Source of the DNA: Shewanella japonica
GTDB taxonomy: Bacteria > Pseudomonadota > Gammaproteobacteria > Enterobacterales > Shewanellaceae
NCBI RefSeq assembly: GCF_002075795.1
Contig: NZ_CP020472.1
Span: forward strand, 1,037,001 to 1,101,000
Length of the DNA: 64,000 nucleotides
Direction of reading: 5' to 3'
Shown in pieces: positions 9,076 to 18,202 of the stretch; positions within the stretch are counted from its first letter, which is position 1, and each line of letters starts with the position of its first letter. The translations under genes were made by a program, and so were the position numbers. Below the pieces are notes generated by a model. That model saw nothing but the letters and a program-made list of their open reading frames with translations, ran no database searches and was not told the DNA's origin.

Positions 9076-9414
9076 GTGAAATTAATCGGCAGTAAAGCAG
9101 AGCGAGAGTTTAGAGAAGAACTAATAAACTCAAACGTTTCCTTAAATACTGATGGTAAGCGTTTAAATTACATACTGAAAAATGCTGGTTACGATGTATC
9201 AAATAGTTACGTGTTAAATTACATTCCTGAGCAATGTGAAGATATATATGTTTTACTAATTTCTGGCTCATATGTATTACACGTAGAAGTTGATAAATTT
9301 GATTCTCAAGTAGAACCAGCTTTTGAACGTGTTGAGCTTAATGACTATTTGCACAGTTTAAGTAAAATACATCAAATACAAATGGCTGTAGCAATGGACT
9401 TGGTAAAAACTTAA
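9076..9414 (+). CDS. unknown cassette protein
   Basis: Not recognised. A 112 aa acidic soluble protein starting at GTG 9076, with TAGG just upstream. No signal peptide or membrane segment. It follows the preceding attC by 17 bases, and its stop is two bases before ATAACA, the next attC. Similar small proteins near SMI1/immunity type folds exist, but nothing in the sequence supports that here. Confidence 0.55.
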   Translation: MKLIGSKAEREFREELINSNVSLNTDGKRLNYILKNAGYDVSNSYVLNYIPEQCEDIYVLLISGSYVLHVEVDKFDSQVEPAFERVELNDYLHSLSKIHQIQMAVAMDLVKT

Positions 9415-9420
9415 ACATAA

Positions 9421-9906
9421 CACATATGAGCCTTCCGCCAGTCAATAGGCGAGCCTAACTTATTTGACTGCTTTTGCAGTCAAATTAAAATCAATCAACA
9501 AATTCATCTACTTCGTCTGTCATTTAGCTGTCAAATCATCGTTTACAGCAAACACATATAGAGGCTCTCTTAGTGCGATCTTATCGCTGCCTGACGCTTT
9601 TCAATCCTTTGAAATATCAGGGGCACTAGACATTTATCGGTTAACCCTAAGATGGCACTATTCAAGTCAGAGGTGCTTTGTGCACAGTTAGTTTCAGGCT
9701 CATTTAAGGTGTAAACGACTTTGGTGATTGTACTCATTAATGCGCGCCAATAAGGTGTCTAATCAAGTCGATGTAGCTTAAATCGCATTTGGCATAGTGA
9801 TGATGGTGAGAAGTCATTGCTTCATTAGTCACATCATTCACAGTCATGCTCGCTTCTCTTTTTCAAGAGTATCTAGTTAGGTGTTCAGCTCACCTTATTG
9901 CGCGAC
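9421..9906 (-). ncRNA. predicted seekRNA/guide RNA region, IS1111 copy 1
   Basis: In IS1111-type elements the guide RNA is encoded downstream of the transposase, and this 485-base non-coding tail is in that place. It contains a strong hairpin, ATTTGACTGC (9462-9471) with GCAGTCAAAT (9476-9485). No reading frame here is convincing. Copy 2 carries a different 22-base segment where this copy has 7 bases (9760-9766). Confidence 0.4.
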
Positions 9907-10986
9907 TTATCCTTTTAAGAATCGTTGTTCATCAAACACCGTTTTGTTCTTCAACATGAAATAAACACAGCGGCCAAGCTTATGAGCCAGTGCTGATAAT
10001 GCCTTAGCCTTACTCATTCTCTTTTGTAATCGATTAAGATAATGACGGGCTTTATCATTGCCTCGCAGGTAGAGCACAGCAGCTTCAGAGAATGCCCACT
10101 TTAAATGAGCATTACCGATTTTATTGCCATTAGTGCCATAGGTTTTGCCCGCAGACTCAGCTTTGCATTTGACTAAACGAGAGTATGAGGCAAATTTTTG
10201 TACCGATTCAAATCGGGCTACATCACCGATTTCATACAAAATTGTTAGCGATAAAATCTTACCAATACCTGGTACGGTTTTAAGCAATTCTAGATACACT
10301 GGGTTATGGTTTTTAGCCTGCTTTTCAATGAACCATTCAACTTGAGCGAGTTCCTTGGCATAGCAATCAAGGAGAACCATGTCTAAATCGATATTACGCT
10401 GCACGATAGGGTTTTGATATTGCTCGCGTAGCTTTTGTCTAGCAGAGATGTTTTTAAGGTTTAGGTCAGTGGCTGGCAAGTTGTATTGGCTGTTGGTGTT
10501 AACCACATGACCTTTGAGCATGGCGCCGTGACGGACAATCTTCATTCGTCGACGCAACAGATCTCGGGCAGCACGCATTTCACTTGGATAATCGTAGGCA
10601 ATTGGAAAGTTGCCACCACGTAGTAGTGTGGCAATTTTAAAAGAATCGATTTTATCGTTCTTGGTTTTACCACCGTGAATGGCCTTCATATAAAGGGCAT
10701 GGCCTAGAACAAAGTCGATGCCGAGTTCAGCACACCAATCAGATACCCAGTACCAACAATGCATGCACTCAACCCCGACAATGACATTGCCGATATAGGG
10801 TTCGAGTATGAGTAGTAAGTCATCTTTGTTAGCCCCAATCTTTTTGTGAGCGACAACTTCCCCTTTAGAATCAATGATGCAGACATAAAGTAAACGTGCA
10901 TGTAAATCAATACCACAGTAGTATGGATGTGAGTTATTATAAAATCTCATTGAGCTTTCTCCTGTTGGTTTGGTCACCTTAAGCAT
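9907..10986 (-). CDS. IS110/IS1111 family transposase, copy 1
   Basis: A 359 aa DEDD transposase. The N-domain has YYCGIDLHAR, VGVECMHCW and KTKNDKIDSFKIA for the acidic residues. The C-terminal Transposase_20 domain has KTVPGIGKILSLTILYEIG and the catalytic Ser in CKAESAGKTYG. Length and motifs are intact, so it should be active. It differs from copy 2 at two visible residues (S/R in YPSEMRAA, V/A in DMVLLDC). The start may be the internal Met of MRFYNNSHPYY, since GAAAGCTC-type spacing before it looks better; the longer start is kept because both copies share it. Confidence 0.95.
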   Translation of the reverse strand: MLKVTKPTGESSMRFYNNSHPYYCGIDLHARLLYVCIIDSKGEVVAHKKIGANKDDLLLILEPYIGNVIVGVECMHCWYWVSDWCAELGIDFVLGHALYMKAIHGGKTKNDKIDSFKIATLLRGGNFPIAYDYPSEMRAARDLLRRRMKIVRHGAMLKGHVVNTNSQYNLPATDLNLKNISARQKLREQYQNPIVQRNIDLDMVLLDCYAKELAQVEWFIEKQAKNHNPVYLELLKTVPGIGKILSLTILYEIGDVARFESVQKFASYSRLVKCKAESAGKTYGTNGNKIGNAHLKWAFSEAAVLYLRGNDKARHYLNRLQKRMSKAKALSALAHKLGRCVYFMLKNKTVFDEQRFLKG

Positions 10987-11029
10987 ACCGCTGATGCGGC
11001 TTGCTAGGGAGGAGGCTCAATGATTATCA

Positions 11030-11081
11030 AACGCGTCAATAAGGACGCTCGCAAGCTCGCGCCTATTACGCGGGCGTTATA
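11030..11081 (+). other. attC site, right-hand remainder (interrupted by IS1111 copy 1)
   Basis: AACGCGTCAATAAGGACGCTC, then GAGCTTGCGAGC-type complement (cgcaagctcgcg) and CCTATTACGCGGGCGTTATA. With ATAACA at 9417-9422 it makes a short attC of about 58 bases. Confidence 0.7.
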
Positions 11082-11101
11082 TTTTTTAGGTACATGATGC
11101 G

Positions 11102-11791
11102 ATGACGGATAGAGTCTTGCCAACACCAGATAAGTACGCATCTTGTTCTTACGATGAGAAGATTGTGTCTTTTTATGAGGGGCAGTTTGAGTGCGTATAC
11201 ATTCTTCTGCATCCATTTTTTAAACCAACGGCTATTGATATCGAACGCTTCTGTCCTTCGGCGTGGCCTGACAAGCATGAAATCATTAATGGCTGTGATT
11301 CTATTAGCTGGCGAGAAATCATTGAGCTGTCAGGGCTAAACAGCTTATCTGATATTGATGTAGGTTTGAGAACCAGTATTGGTGGTTTAAAAAAGGAGTT
11401 TTCAAACGAACAGTTTTCAAACAAACTTGCTGAACTGGAACAGGAAAATATCATTCATCCACAGGAAGGCGATATCCCTCCATTACTTGAAAATCGTCTT
11501 CTCAGAACAATCAAAGAACTTGGTCATAATTGGCTTTGGGTGGGTGACGAGTTCGGCACCGAAAGAAAATCGCACAGGATTGATGATTTACTAGAAAAAG
11601 ATGAGATTCCGTCTCATGGCTGTGTATTTACTCACGATCATAGTTTGCTGGTAACAACACATTGGGATAGTCACTGTTCGTTTCTATGCTCTTCAAAAGA
11701 GGTTATTGAAAAAATACTATCACTAGACCCATTTGAAGGGTTTTATTGCACTCCAAACACAGAAGTATACTGGGGGACATATGAAATATAA
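11102..11791 (+). CDS. DUF2711-like cassette protein
   Basis: A 229 aa soluble protein, one of the larger cassette products. The phrases YDEKIVSFYEGQFECVYILLHPFF, GLRTSIGGLKKEF and WLWVGDEFGTERKSHRIDDLL recall the DUF2711 family known mainly from Bacillus; this is recall, not a search. No function is known. A Firmicute-like family carried as a cassette in Shewanella would be consistent with horizontal spread. The stop TAA at 11789-11791 lies within the following attC. Confidence 0.6.
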   Translation: MTDRVLPTPDKYASCSYDEKIVSFYEGQFECVYILLHPFFKPTAIDIERFCPSAWPDKHEIINGCDSISWREIIELSGLNSLSDIDVGLRTSIGGLKKEFSNEQFSNKLAELEQENIIHPQEGDIPPLLENRLLRTIKELGHNWLWVGDEFGTERKSHRIDDLLEKDEIPSHGCVFTHDHSLLVTTHWDSHCSFLCSSKEVIEKILSLDPFEGFYCTPNTEVYWGTYEI

Positions 11792-11857
11792 CAAGCGCAT
11801 TTTGTCGGACTGGTTTTCCGCTACGCTCCAAACCACCCGCAAATTCGGGCGTTATAA
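11787..11857 (+). other. attC recombination site (intact, short)
   Basis: ATAACAAGCGCATTTTGTCGG begins it and CAAATTCGGGCGTTATAA ends it; the arms CGGACTGGTTT and AAACCACCCG frame a TCCGCTACGCTCC spacer. About 71 bases. Confidence 0.8.
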
Positions 11858-11870
11858 GGTTTAAGGGGGT

Positions 11871-12122
11871 TTGCGCAAATCTGACAAATGGGCATTATCA
11901 TTAGGTTTTTTATTTCCTGTATTAATAATAAGTTTCCCATTTACATTTTTAGGTGCAGGCTACTTATTATGGCCTTTCCGTTTTTTCCTAATGGTTCTAG
12001 GTGGGAAAATTCAAGGGTTCGGTGACTACGTATTTATTGGCGTTCTAATAATGTTAAATATGCTGCTTTATTTTTTATCGTTTAGGCTATTTAACTTTAT
12101 TTATCATAAAATAAGCCAGTAG
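11871..12122 (+). CDS. small membrane protein (cassette gene)
   Basis: Not recognised. An 83 aa protein with a TTG start at 11871 behind AAGGGGG. It has a hydrophobic N-terminal half (about residues 8-45) and a second helix (about 52-76), so two or three membrane passes are likely. Confidence is limited by the TTG start and small size, but its fit between two attC sites and its Shine-Dalgarno support it. Confidence 0.5.
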   Translation: MRKSDKWALSLGFLFPVLIISFPFTFLGAGYLLWPFRFFLMVLGGKIQGFGDYVFIGVLIMLNMLLYFLSFRLFNFIYHKISQ

Positions 12123-12136
12123 TACAAACCTTATAA

Positions 12137-12637
12137 CACATATGAGCCTTCCGCCAGTCAATAGGCGAGCCTAACTTATTTGACTGCTTTTGCAGTCAAA
12201 TTAAAATCAATCAACAAATTCATCTACTTCGTCTGTCATTTAGCTGTCAAATCATCGTTTACAGCAAACACATATAGAGGCTCTCTTAGTGCGATCTTAT
12301 CGCTGCCTGACGCTTTTCAATCCTTTGAAATATCAGGGGCACTAGACATTTATCGGTTAACCCTAAGATGGCACTATTCAAGTCAGAGGTGCTTTGTGCA
12401 CAGTTAGTTTCAGGCTCATTTAAGGTGTAAACGACTTTGGTGATTGTACTCATTAATGCGCGCCAATAAGGTGTCACTCTTTTTAAAATCAAGTGGAGTC
12501 GATGTAGCTTAAATCGCATTTGGCATAGTGATGATGGTGAGAAGTCATTGCTTCATTAGTCACATCATTCACAGTCATGCTCGCTTCTCTTTTTCAAGAG
12601 TATCTAGTTAGGTGTTCAGCTCACCTTATTGCGCGAC
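12137..12637 (-). ncRNA. predicted seekRNA/guide RNA region, IS1111 copy 2
   Basis: Equivalent to the copy 1 tail but with a 22-base segment at 12476-12497 (actctttttaaaatcaagtg plus ga) where copy 1 has taatcaa. The rest matches base for base or nearly so. The prediction rests on position relative to the transposase. Confidence 0.4.
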
Positions 12638-13717
12638 TTATCCTTTTAAGAATCGTTGTTCATCAAACACCGTTTTGTTCTTCAACATGAAATAAACACA
12701 GCGGCCAAGCTTATGAGCCAGTGCTGATAATGCTTTAGCCTTACTCATTCTCTTTTGTAATCGATTAAGATAATGACGGGCTTTATCATTGCCTCGCAGG
12801 TAGAGCACAGCAGCTTCAGAGAATGCCCACTTTAAATGAGCATTACCGATTTTATTGCCATTAGTGCCATAGGTTTTGCCCGCAGACTCAGCTTTGCATT
12901 TGACTAAACGAGAGTATGAGGCAAATTTTTGTACCGATTCAAATCGGGCTACATCACCGATTTCATACAAAATTGTTAGCGATAAAATCTTACCAATACC
13001 TGGTACGGTTTTAAGCAATTCTAGATACACTGGGTTATGGTTTTTAGCCTGCTTTTCAATGAACCATTCAACTTGAGCTAGTTCCTTGGCATAGCAATCA
13101 AGGAGAGCCATGTCTAAATCGATATTACGCTGCACGATAGGGTTTTGATATTGCTCGCGTAGCTTTTGTCTAGCAGAGATATTTTTAAGGTTTAGGTCAG
13201 TGGCTGGCAAGTTGTATTGGCTGTTGGTGTTAACCACATGACCTTTGAGCATGGCGCCGTGACGGACAATCTTCATTCGTCGACGCAACAGATCTCGGGC
13301 AGCACGCATTTCACGTGGATAATCGTAGGCAATTGGAAAGTTGCCACCACGTAGTAGTGTGGCAATTTTAAAAGAATCGATTTTATCGTTCTTGGTTTTA
13401 CCACCGTGAATGGCCTTCATATAAAGGGCATGGCCTAGAACAAAGTCGATGCCGAGTTCAGCACACCAATCAGATACCCAGTACCAACAATGCATGCACT
13501 CAACCCCGACAATGACATTGCCGATATAGGGTTCGAGTATGAGTAGTAAGTCATCTTTGTTAGCCCCAATCTTTTTGTGAGCGACAACTTCCCCTTTAGA
13601 ATCAATGATGCAGACATAAAGTAAACGTGCATGTAAATCAATACCACAGTAGTATGGATGTGAGTTATTATAAAATCTCATTGAGCTTTCTCCTGTTGGT
13701 TTGGTCACCTTAAGCAT
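12638..13717 (-). CDS. IS110/IS1111 family transposase, copy 2
   Basis: A 359 aa protein, identical to copy 1 except for R in YPREMRAARD and A in DMALLDC. The same DEDD and Ser motifs are intact. As the two genes are equally complete, which one was the parent cannot be told from sequence alone. Confidence 0.95.
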   Translation of the reverse strand: MLKVTKPTGESSMRFYNNSHPYYCGIDLHARLLYVCIIDSKGEVVAHKKIGANKDDLLLILEPYIGNVIVGVECMHCWYWVSDWCAELGIDFVLGHALYMKAIHGGKTKNDKIDSFKIATLLRGGNFPIAYDYPREMRAARDLLRRRMKIVRHGAMLKGHVVNTNSQYNLPATDLNLKNISARQKLREQYQNPIVQRNIDLDMALLDCYAKELAQVEWFIEKQAKNHNPVYLELLKTVPGIGKILSLTILYEIGDVARFESVQKFASYSRLVKCKAESAGKTYGTNGNKIGNAHLKWAFSEAAVLYLRGNDKARHYLNRLQKRMSKAKALSALAHKLGRCVYFMLKNKTVFDEQRFLKG

Positions 13718-13760
13718 ACCGCTGATGCGGCTTGCTAGGGAGGAGGCTCAATGATTATCA

Positions 13761-13851
13761 AGCTGTTTAACAAGGACAAAATACAATTGGCTTTGCTCCT
13801 TCGTCGCTAATTTTAGCCAACTAAATTTTGCCCACTAACAGGGCGTTATAC
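13761..13851 (+). other. attC site, right-hand remainder (interrupted by IS1111 copy 2)
   Basis: AGCTGTTTAACAAGGACAAA, then CAATTGGCTTTGCTCC and the complementary TTTTAGCCAACT, then TTGCCCACTAACAGGGCGTTATAC. The core is closely similar to the site at 8961-9058. Confidence 0.75.
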
Positions 13852-13869
13852 GCTTGAAGGGAGATCAGC

Positions 13870-14307
13870 GTGAAGTCAAAATATGGAGTGACTCTTTTAT
13901 TGTTAACTGCGATTCTTGCTTTTAGCACTGCACTCGCACATTTTTCCTGTATATTCTTTGGTCCTGAATGTTATTCGATTCAAATGGCTCCTGAATTTAT
14001 TGTTGAGTCAGCAAAGCAAGGAACAATCGTTGCGCCTATTGGTGCTATTCTCGCTGCAATTCTTTTCATTATTCCTGGCTGCTATGCATTATCAGGAGCA
14101 CATATAATTCGCAAACTCCCGCTGTTAACCTTAGGTATATATACTATTGCTACTCTTTGCATTATCCGTGGCCTGCTACCGATCCAACTGTGGTTAAGAA
14201 AGCCAGACAAAGTAACAGATGTAGTGCTGTATGTTGGTATAGTTTGGCTTATAGCTGGACTATTTTACTTATTTGGCTATAAGTCTGCGAGTAAAGTAAA
14301 CGTATAA
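13870..14307 (+). CDS. membrane protein of unknown function (cassette gene)
   Basis: A 145 aa protein starting at GTG 13870 behind GGGAG. Four membrane segments can be seen: about 7-27, 50-73, 84-104 and 119-138. Not recognised. Its stop TAA (14305-14307) opens the next attC, TAACAAG, which is again interrupted by an IS110 fragment. Confidence 0.6.
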   Translation: MKSKYGVTLLLLTAILAFSTALAHFSCIFFGPECYSIQMAPEFIVESAKQGTIVAPIGAILAAILFIIPGCYALSGAHIIRKLPLLTLGIYTIATLCIIRGLLPIQLWLRKPDKVTDVVLYVGIVWLIAGLFYLFGYKSASKVNV

Positions 14308-14492
14308 CAAGAGACTATGGCGTCAATAGCTAATTTTGAGCTTTTGGTACTTCCCACATTACACCATCTCTTAGCATGGAATTCTGTGTTACTACCCTCT
14401 TTCTAATACAGGCAATTATGGCTACTTTCTTTGGCTTTCCAGCAGCGACTAGTCGCTGATAAGTTTCTTTGAAAACAGGGGTAGACTGAATA
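14308..14492 (-). mobile_element. IS110 3' fragment in an attC site
   Basis: Begins exactly like the element at 7233 (TAACAAGAGACTATGGCGTC) and aligns for about 185 bases over the end of the transposase gene (residues of the [16 protein letters not shown] region) with many substitutions, then similarity stops. The rest of the element and the right half of the attC are missing, so the array's edge was lost by deletion. The divergence indicates an insertion independent of the 7233 copy. Confidence 0.85.
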
Positions 14493-14953
14493 AGTGGGGC
14501 AGAGTAAACATAATTATTTTTCTATTAAATGCTCATTAGCTAAGACTTAATTCCTAACCCATTTCTGTCCAAGAGTGAGTTGATAACTGTTCTGCCTTTA
14601 TTTTGGTCACCCAATTATCGTGGCCATAAATACACCAACAATATTCTGCATGATAGTGTCTTTCAATTTACATTTTGCTTATGGGACACTAAGCCGATAG
14701 CTAACCAAAACTGCGAATATGTCCCTTACTTCCCAGTCCATGCTTCAAGCTCCTATTAACACGTGGCTATCTATAAGTTCTTATTAATAAGTTCTTATCA
14801 ACAAGTTCTTATTAACAAATACCTATTAACAAATATCTATTAACAATACCTATTAAACTCATCTTTCGGGTATCTAATACACAGTAGAGTCTGTATACTG
14901 CCGCGCTGCTTTTAAGCTCACTTTTTCTACTATTTATCCCGAGGGTTACCACT
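14493..14953. other. spacer between array edge and ybiT
   Basis: No supported gene. A short minus-strand open stretch ending in EMG-stop near 14560 may be debris. A 14 bp tandem repeat sits at 14773-14855. A TGTATACT extended -10-like element lies near 14891-14898 and could drive ybiT, but no clear -35 is visible. Confidence 0.4.
14773..14855. repeat. 14 bp tandem repeat, six copies
   Basis: Units ataagttcttatta, ataagttcttatca, acaagttcttatta, acaaatacctatta, acaaatatctatta and acaatacctatta (13). It lies about 100 bases before ybiT. Confidence 0.85.
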
Positions 14954-16561
14954 ATCATTAGTACAAACAACATCACCATGCAGTTTGGCGCAGAGCCATT
15001 GTTTGAAAATATCTCCGCTAAATTTGGCCACGGTAACCGTTATGGTCTAATTGGTGCTAATGGTTGTGGTAAATCAACATTCATGAAAATTCTTAGCGGC
15101 GCGTTAGCACCGAGTTCTGGTAATGTTTCGATTACTCCCGGTTTGAAAGTCGGTACATTGAGCCAAGATCAGTTCGCATTCGAGCAATACAGTGTGGTTG
15201 ATACTGTGATCATGGGTGATGCAAAACTATGGGAAGTGAAGCAAGAGCGTGACCGTATTTACTCGTTACCAGAAATGAGCGAAGAAGACGGCATGAAAGT
15301 CGCTGAACTTGAAAGTGAATTTGCTGAAATGGATGGCTACAGCGCAGAATCTCGTGCCGGTGAAATTCTATTAGAAGCAGGTATTGAAGAACATTATCAT
15401 TTTGGTTTAATGCAACAAGTTGCACCGGGCTGGAAACTACGGGTTTTACTGGCACAGGCGCTATTTTCAAACCCAGATATTTTGTTACTTGATGAACCGA
15501 CCAACAACTTGGATATTCATACTATTTCTTGGTTGGCAAGTGAACTTAATCAACGTAAGTGCACCATGATTATCATTTCACATGATAGACATTTCTTGAA
15601 CTCCGTTTGTACTCACATGGCCGATATTGATTACGGTGAGCTGCGAATTTATCCTGGTAACTACGAATACTTCCTTGAAGCTTCTGGGTTAATTCAAGAA
15701 CAATTATTAGCAGGTAATGCTAAAAAGAGTGCCGAAATGGCAGAGCTGCAAGACTTCGTTAACCGTTTCGGCGCCAATGCCTCGAAAGCAAAACAAGCAA
15801 GCTCTCGCGCTAAAAAACTTGAGAAAATCAGTTTAGATGAAGTGAAGTCATCGAGCCGAATGACGCCATCACTTCGATTTGATGAAAGTAAAAAAATGCA
15901 CCGTCAAGCATTAGTGCTTGAAGAATTAGGTCATGGCTTTGACGGTGAAAGCTTATTTGCAGGTGGCGATTTAATATTAGAAGCGGGCGCAAAGCTTGCG
16001 GTTATTGGCGAAAACGGTGTCGGTAAAACCACCTTGCTACGTTGTTTAGTCAAGGAATTAGCGAATAACCATGGCACCATCAAATGGTCTGAAAACGCAG
16101 CGATTGGTTACTGCCCACAGGACAGCAGCAAAGACTTTGATAATGACTTGTCTTTGTTTGATTGGATGTCGCAGTGGCGTACTCCTAAACATAACGACTT
16201 AATGGTTCGCGGTATGTTAGGGCGTTTGTTATTCACTGAAGACGATGCCAACAAGAAAGCCAAAAACTGTTCAGGTGGTGAGAAAAACCGTCTGTTATAC
16301 GGCAAGTTAATGATGCAAGACGTTAACGTGTTAGTGATGGATGAACCAACCAACCACATGGATATGGAAGCGATTGAAGCGTTAAACAATGCCCTTAAAC
16401 TGTTTGAAGGCACGTTGATTTTTGTTAGCCATGACCGCGAGTTCGTATCGTCATTGGCAACTCATATCATTGATGTGAAAGACAAGCAGTTAGTGAGCTT
16501 CCACGGTACGTTTGATGAATACTTAGCAAGCCAGGCAGAAGCTGCCAGTAAAGCGGCATAG
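14954..16561 (+). CDS. ybiT: ABC-F family ATPase YbiT
   Basis: Cytoplasmic ABC-F protein with two ATPase domains and no membrane part; the family acts on ribosomes at the E site. Walker A motifs GANGCGKST and GENGVGKTT, Walker [12 protein letters not shown] and [11 protein letters not shown], and the signature SGGEKNRLL are all present, and the sequence follows E. coli YbiT throughout. Alignment puts residue 1 at ATC 14954 (next codons ATT AGT ACA AAC AAC ATC ACC ATG). GAGGG at 14941-14945 is ideally spaced for 14954 or ATT 14957. The first ATG (14978) has no Shine-Dalgarno and would remove eight conserved residues. So translation probably starts at AUC or AUU, giving 535 aa against 530 in E. 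coli. Confidence 0.92.
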   Translation: MISTNNITMQFGAEPLFENISAKFGHGNRYGLIGANGCGKSTFMKILSGALAPSSGNVSITPGLKVGTLSQDQFAFEQYSVVDTVIMGDAKLWEVKQERDRIYSLPEMSEEDGMKVAELESEFAEMDGYSAESRAGEILLEAGIEEHYHFGLMQQVAPGWKLRVLLAQALFSNPDILLLDEPTNNLDIHTISWLASELNQRKCTMIIISHDRHFLNSVCTHMADIDYGELRIYPGNYEYFLEASGLIQEQLLAGNAKKSAEMAELQDFVNRFGANASKAKQASSRAKKLEKISLDEVKSSSRMTPSLRFDESKKMHRQALVLEELGHGFDGESLFAGGDLILEAGAKLAVIGENGVGKTTLLRCLVKELANNHGTIKWSENAAIGYCPQDSSKDFDNDLSLFDWMSQWRTPKHNDLMVRGMLGRLLFTEDDANKKAKNCSGGEKNRLLYGKLMMQDVNVLVMDEPTNHMDMEAIEALNNALKLFEGTLIFVSHDREFVSSLATHIIDVKDKQLVSFHGTFDEYLASQAEAASKAA

Positions 16562-16598
16562 TGCCTCAAATACAGTTTAACTGAACGAGTAAAAGTAA

Positions 16599-16632
16599 TG
16601 CCGCTAACCTCAATGACGTTAGCGGCATTTTT
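16599..16632 (+). terminator. ybiT terminator
   Basis: TGCCGCTAAC (16599-16608) pairs with GTTAGCGGCA (16618-16627), followed by TTTTT. The right arm and T run recur in each unit of the repeat that follows. Confidence 0.85.
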
Positions 16633-16973
16633 ATGGATGATATTTAGGGGTCATTGATATCACTTTGAATCCAAATAGCAGTTAATGACCAATACTGCCT
16701 CAATGACGTTAGCGGCATTTTTAAGGATGATATTGTGAATTCAGTGATACCCCTTTGAATCCAAATAGCTGTTAGTGACCAATACTGCCTCAGTGACGTT
16801 AGCATCATTTTTAAGGATGATATTGTGGATTCATTGATATCACTTTGAATCTAACAAATAGCTGTTAATGACCAATGCTGCCTCAATGACGTTAGCGTCA
16901 TATTTATGGATGATATTGTGGATTCAGTGATATCACTTTAAATCCAACAAATAGCAGTTAATGACCAATACTG
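16608..16973. repeat. 90-93 bp tandem repeat, four copies
   Basis: Units 16608-16697 (90), 16698-16787 (90), 16788-16880 (93) and 16881-16973 (93), each starting CCTCAATGACGTTAGC or a one-base variant and ending TTAATGACCAATACTG or close to it. The last unit includes the stop codon and final five codons of the convergent membrane gene, so the array copies the junction between two convergent genes. Confidence 0.93.
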
Positions 16974-18202
16974 CCTAAATGTTGTATTAACATCATTCTT
17001 ATTTCTGTTGGAGTTTCGCCATGCCAAAAACCACCAACATATGCCCAAAGTGGGATCATAAATAGCAATGACAGCAGTAATATTGTTAAGCCTCTGGCAG
17101 ACATTTTAGTTCCCCAACGAGTGCTAAAATGCAGCGCCTCTTGTTTAGGGCAGGCGGAGATGCACTTCATGCAGGCTTGGCATTCGTCGCTACGAATTGT
17201 CGTTTGAGTGTGAATGATAATGTTAGCTGGACAAGCGCGAGTACATTTATCGCACTTCATCCCTTTGCCTTCAATTAAACATTGTTCAGTGGTGCGGCGT
17301 ATTTTGAACGGACTTAAAAAACTGAGTAGCCCTAAAAATGCACCATAAGGGCAAATATATCGGCAAAACCCTTGTTTCTTCCAAGCGGCAATACCAAGAA
17401 TAATACTGAAACAGATAAGGCTTATGATGGTAGGTTTTAAGAAAAACAGCGCCATCTTTAAGTCCGCGACTTTGTGATAGTAACCATCAAGATAATGAGG
17501 AATACTGGCTAGCGGCATTGTGAAGACTAATAAAATCAGCGCTGCCATTAGCAAGTATTTAAGCATGCGCAATATCCAGTCTAACCAAGCTGGTGGAGCA
17601 AACTCTTGTTTGATGAACTTCTTTCTAAGGGCGTAAAGGTAATCGCCAGCTAATCCAAGTGGGCATGCCCAGCCACAAAAGGCGCGCTTACATAATAAGC
17701 CTGTGAGTAAAACCACCACTAACATGACGGCTGCAGAAGGGTGATTTTTATCCCATAACCCTAGCCCTAAAATGGCTTTTAGTTCTATTCCGCCTGCAAT
17801 CGGTAAAAAGGCATCGCCAATATCTGGACGAACCAATATGGGGTCGACTCCTGCTTTAAGCATGGCGGAATTGATGGCAAATTGTACCCCAACAAGCAGC
17901 ATAGATAACGCCAGTAAGTGCCTTATCATTTCTCGTAATTGGTTGGCTTTGTTATTGCCTCTTGAGCTTTCGCCAGCAGCAGCGCCGCCTTGAGCCAGTG
18001 CAGGTTGAAACTTATTTAACATTGTCACCGCAACCAGTGCCACGACTAGGCCGACAAATAACGGCCAATGGAGAGTCATTAACAGCGCAGAGCCAAGTAA
18101 TACACCGCTAATAGCCGCGCCCCATTTTTGTTTACTCCAGTAAAGTAAACTGATGCTATAGACTAGCGCTAGCATTAAGGTGATTGATTCGATAGTACTC
18201 AT
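16958..18202 (-). CDS. 4Fe-4S polyferredoxin membrane protein, NapH/NosR-like
   Basis: A 414 aa inner-membrane iron-sulfur protein. Several hydrophobic helices occupy the N-terminal 130 residues and flank two CxxxCP motifs (CGWACPLG and CRYICPYG) characteristic of NapH, NosR and CcoG relatives. Two classical 4Fe-4S motifs follow (CDKCTRACP and CQACMKCISACP), then one C-terminal helix. Such proteins pass electrons between quinol and periplasmic or membrane partners. No nap, nos or cco gene is adjacent, so the partner is unknown. The end overlaps the tandem repeat at 16608-16973. Confidence 0.8.
   Translation of the reverse strand: MSTIESITLMLALVYSISLLYWSKQKWGAAISGVLLGSALLMTLHWPLFVGLVVALVAVTMLNKFQPALAQGGAAAGESSRGNNKANQLREMIRHLLALSMLLVGVQFAINSAMLKAGVDPILVRPDIGDAFLPIAGGIELKAILGLGLWDKNHPSAAVMLVVVLLTGLLCKRAFCGWACPLGLAGDYLYALRKKFIKQEFAPPAWLDWILRMLKYLLMAALILLVFTMPLASIPHYLDGYYHKVADLKMALFFLKPTIISLICFSIILGIAAWKKQGFCRYICPYGAFLGLLSFLSPFKIRRTTEQCLIEGKGMKCDKCTRACPANIIIHTQTTIRSDECQACMKCISACPKQEALHFSTRWGTKMSARGLTILLLSLLFMIPLWAYVGGFWHGETPTEIRMMLIQHLGSIGH

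Larger units (their letters stand above)
9421..11029 (-). mobile_element. IS1111-attC-type insertion sequence, copy 1
   Basis: About 1607 bp, bounded by TAA-CA (9418-9422) and CA-AACGCG (11028-11035); joining flanks gives TAACAAACGCG, an attC start. Subterminal inverted repeats are ATGAGCCTTCC (9426-9436) and, inverted, ATTGAGCCTCC (11012-11022). No target duplication beyond CA is seen. The IS1111-attC group is known to insert at this position of cassette recombination sites. Nearly identical to 12137-13760. Confidence 0.9.
12137..13760 (-). mobile_element. IS1111-attC-type insertion sequence, copy 2
   Basis: About 1622 bp, bounded by TAA-CA (12134-12138) and CA-AGCTG (13759-13765), restoring TAACAAGCTGTTTAAC. 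Apart from a 15-base length difference in the non-coding tail and a handful of substitutions it equals copy 1, although the two attC sites hit are different. This implies recent transposition within the array. Confidence 0.9.

Noticed and set aside
9464..9691. 75 aa frame repeated at 12180-12407
   Set aside because: Lies in the non-coding tail of both IS1111 copies and begins inside a hairpin; duplication of the IS explains its conservation.
14500..14600. Minus-strand open stretch ending EMG-stop, echoed by EMG-stop near 42950
   Set aside because: The shared GAAATGGGTTAG is short, and the preceding sequences do not match; probably chance.
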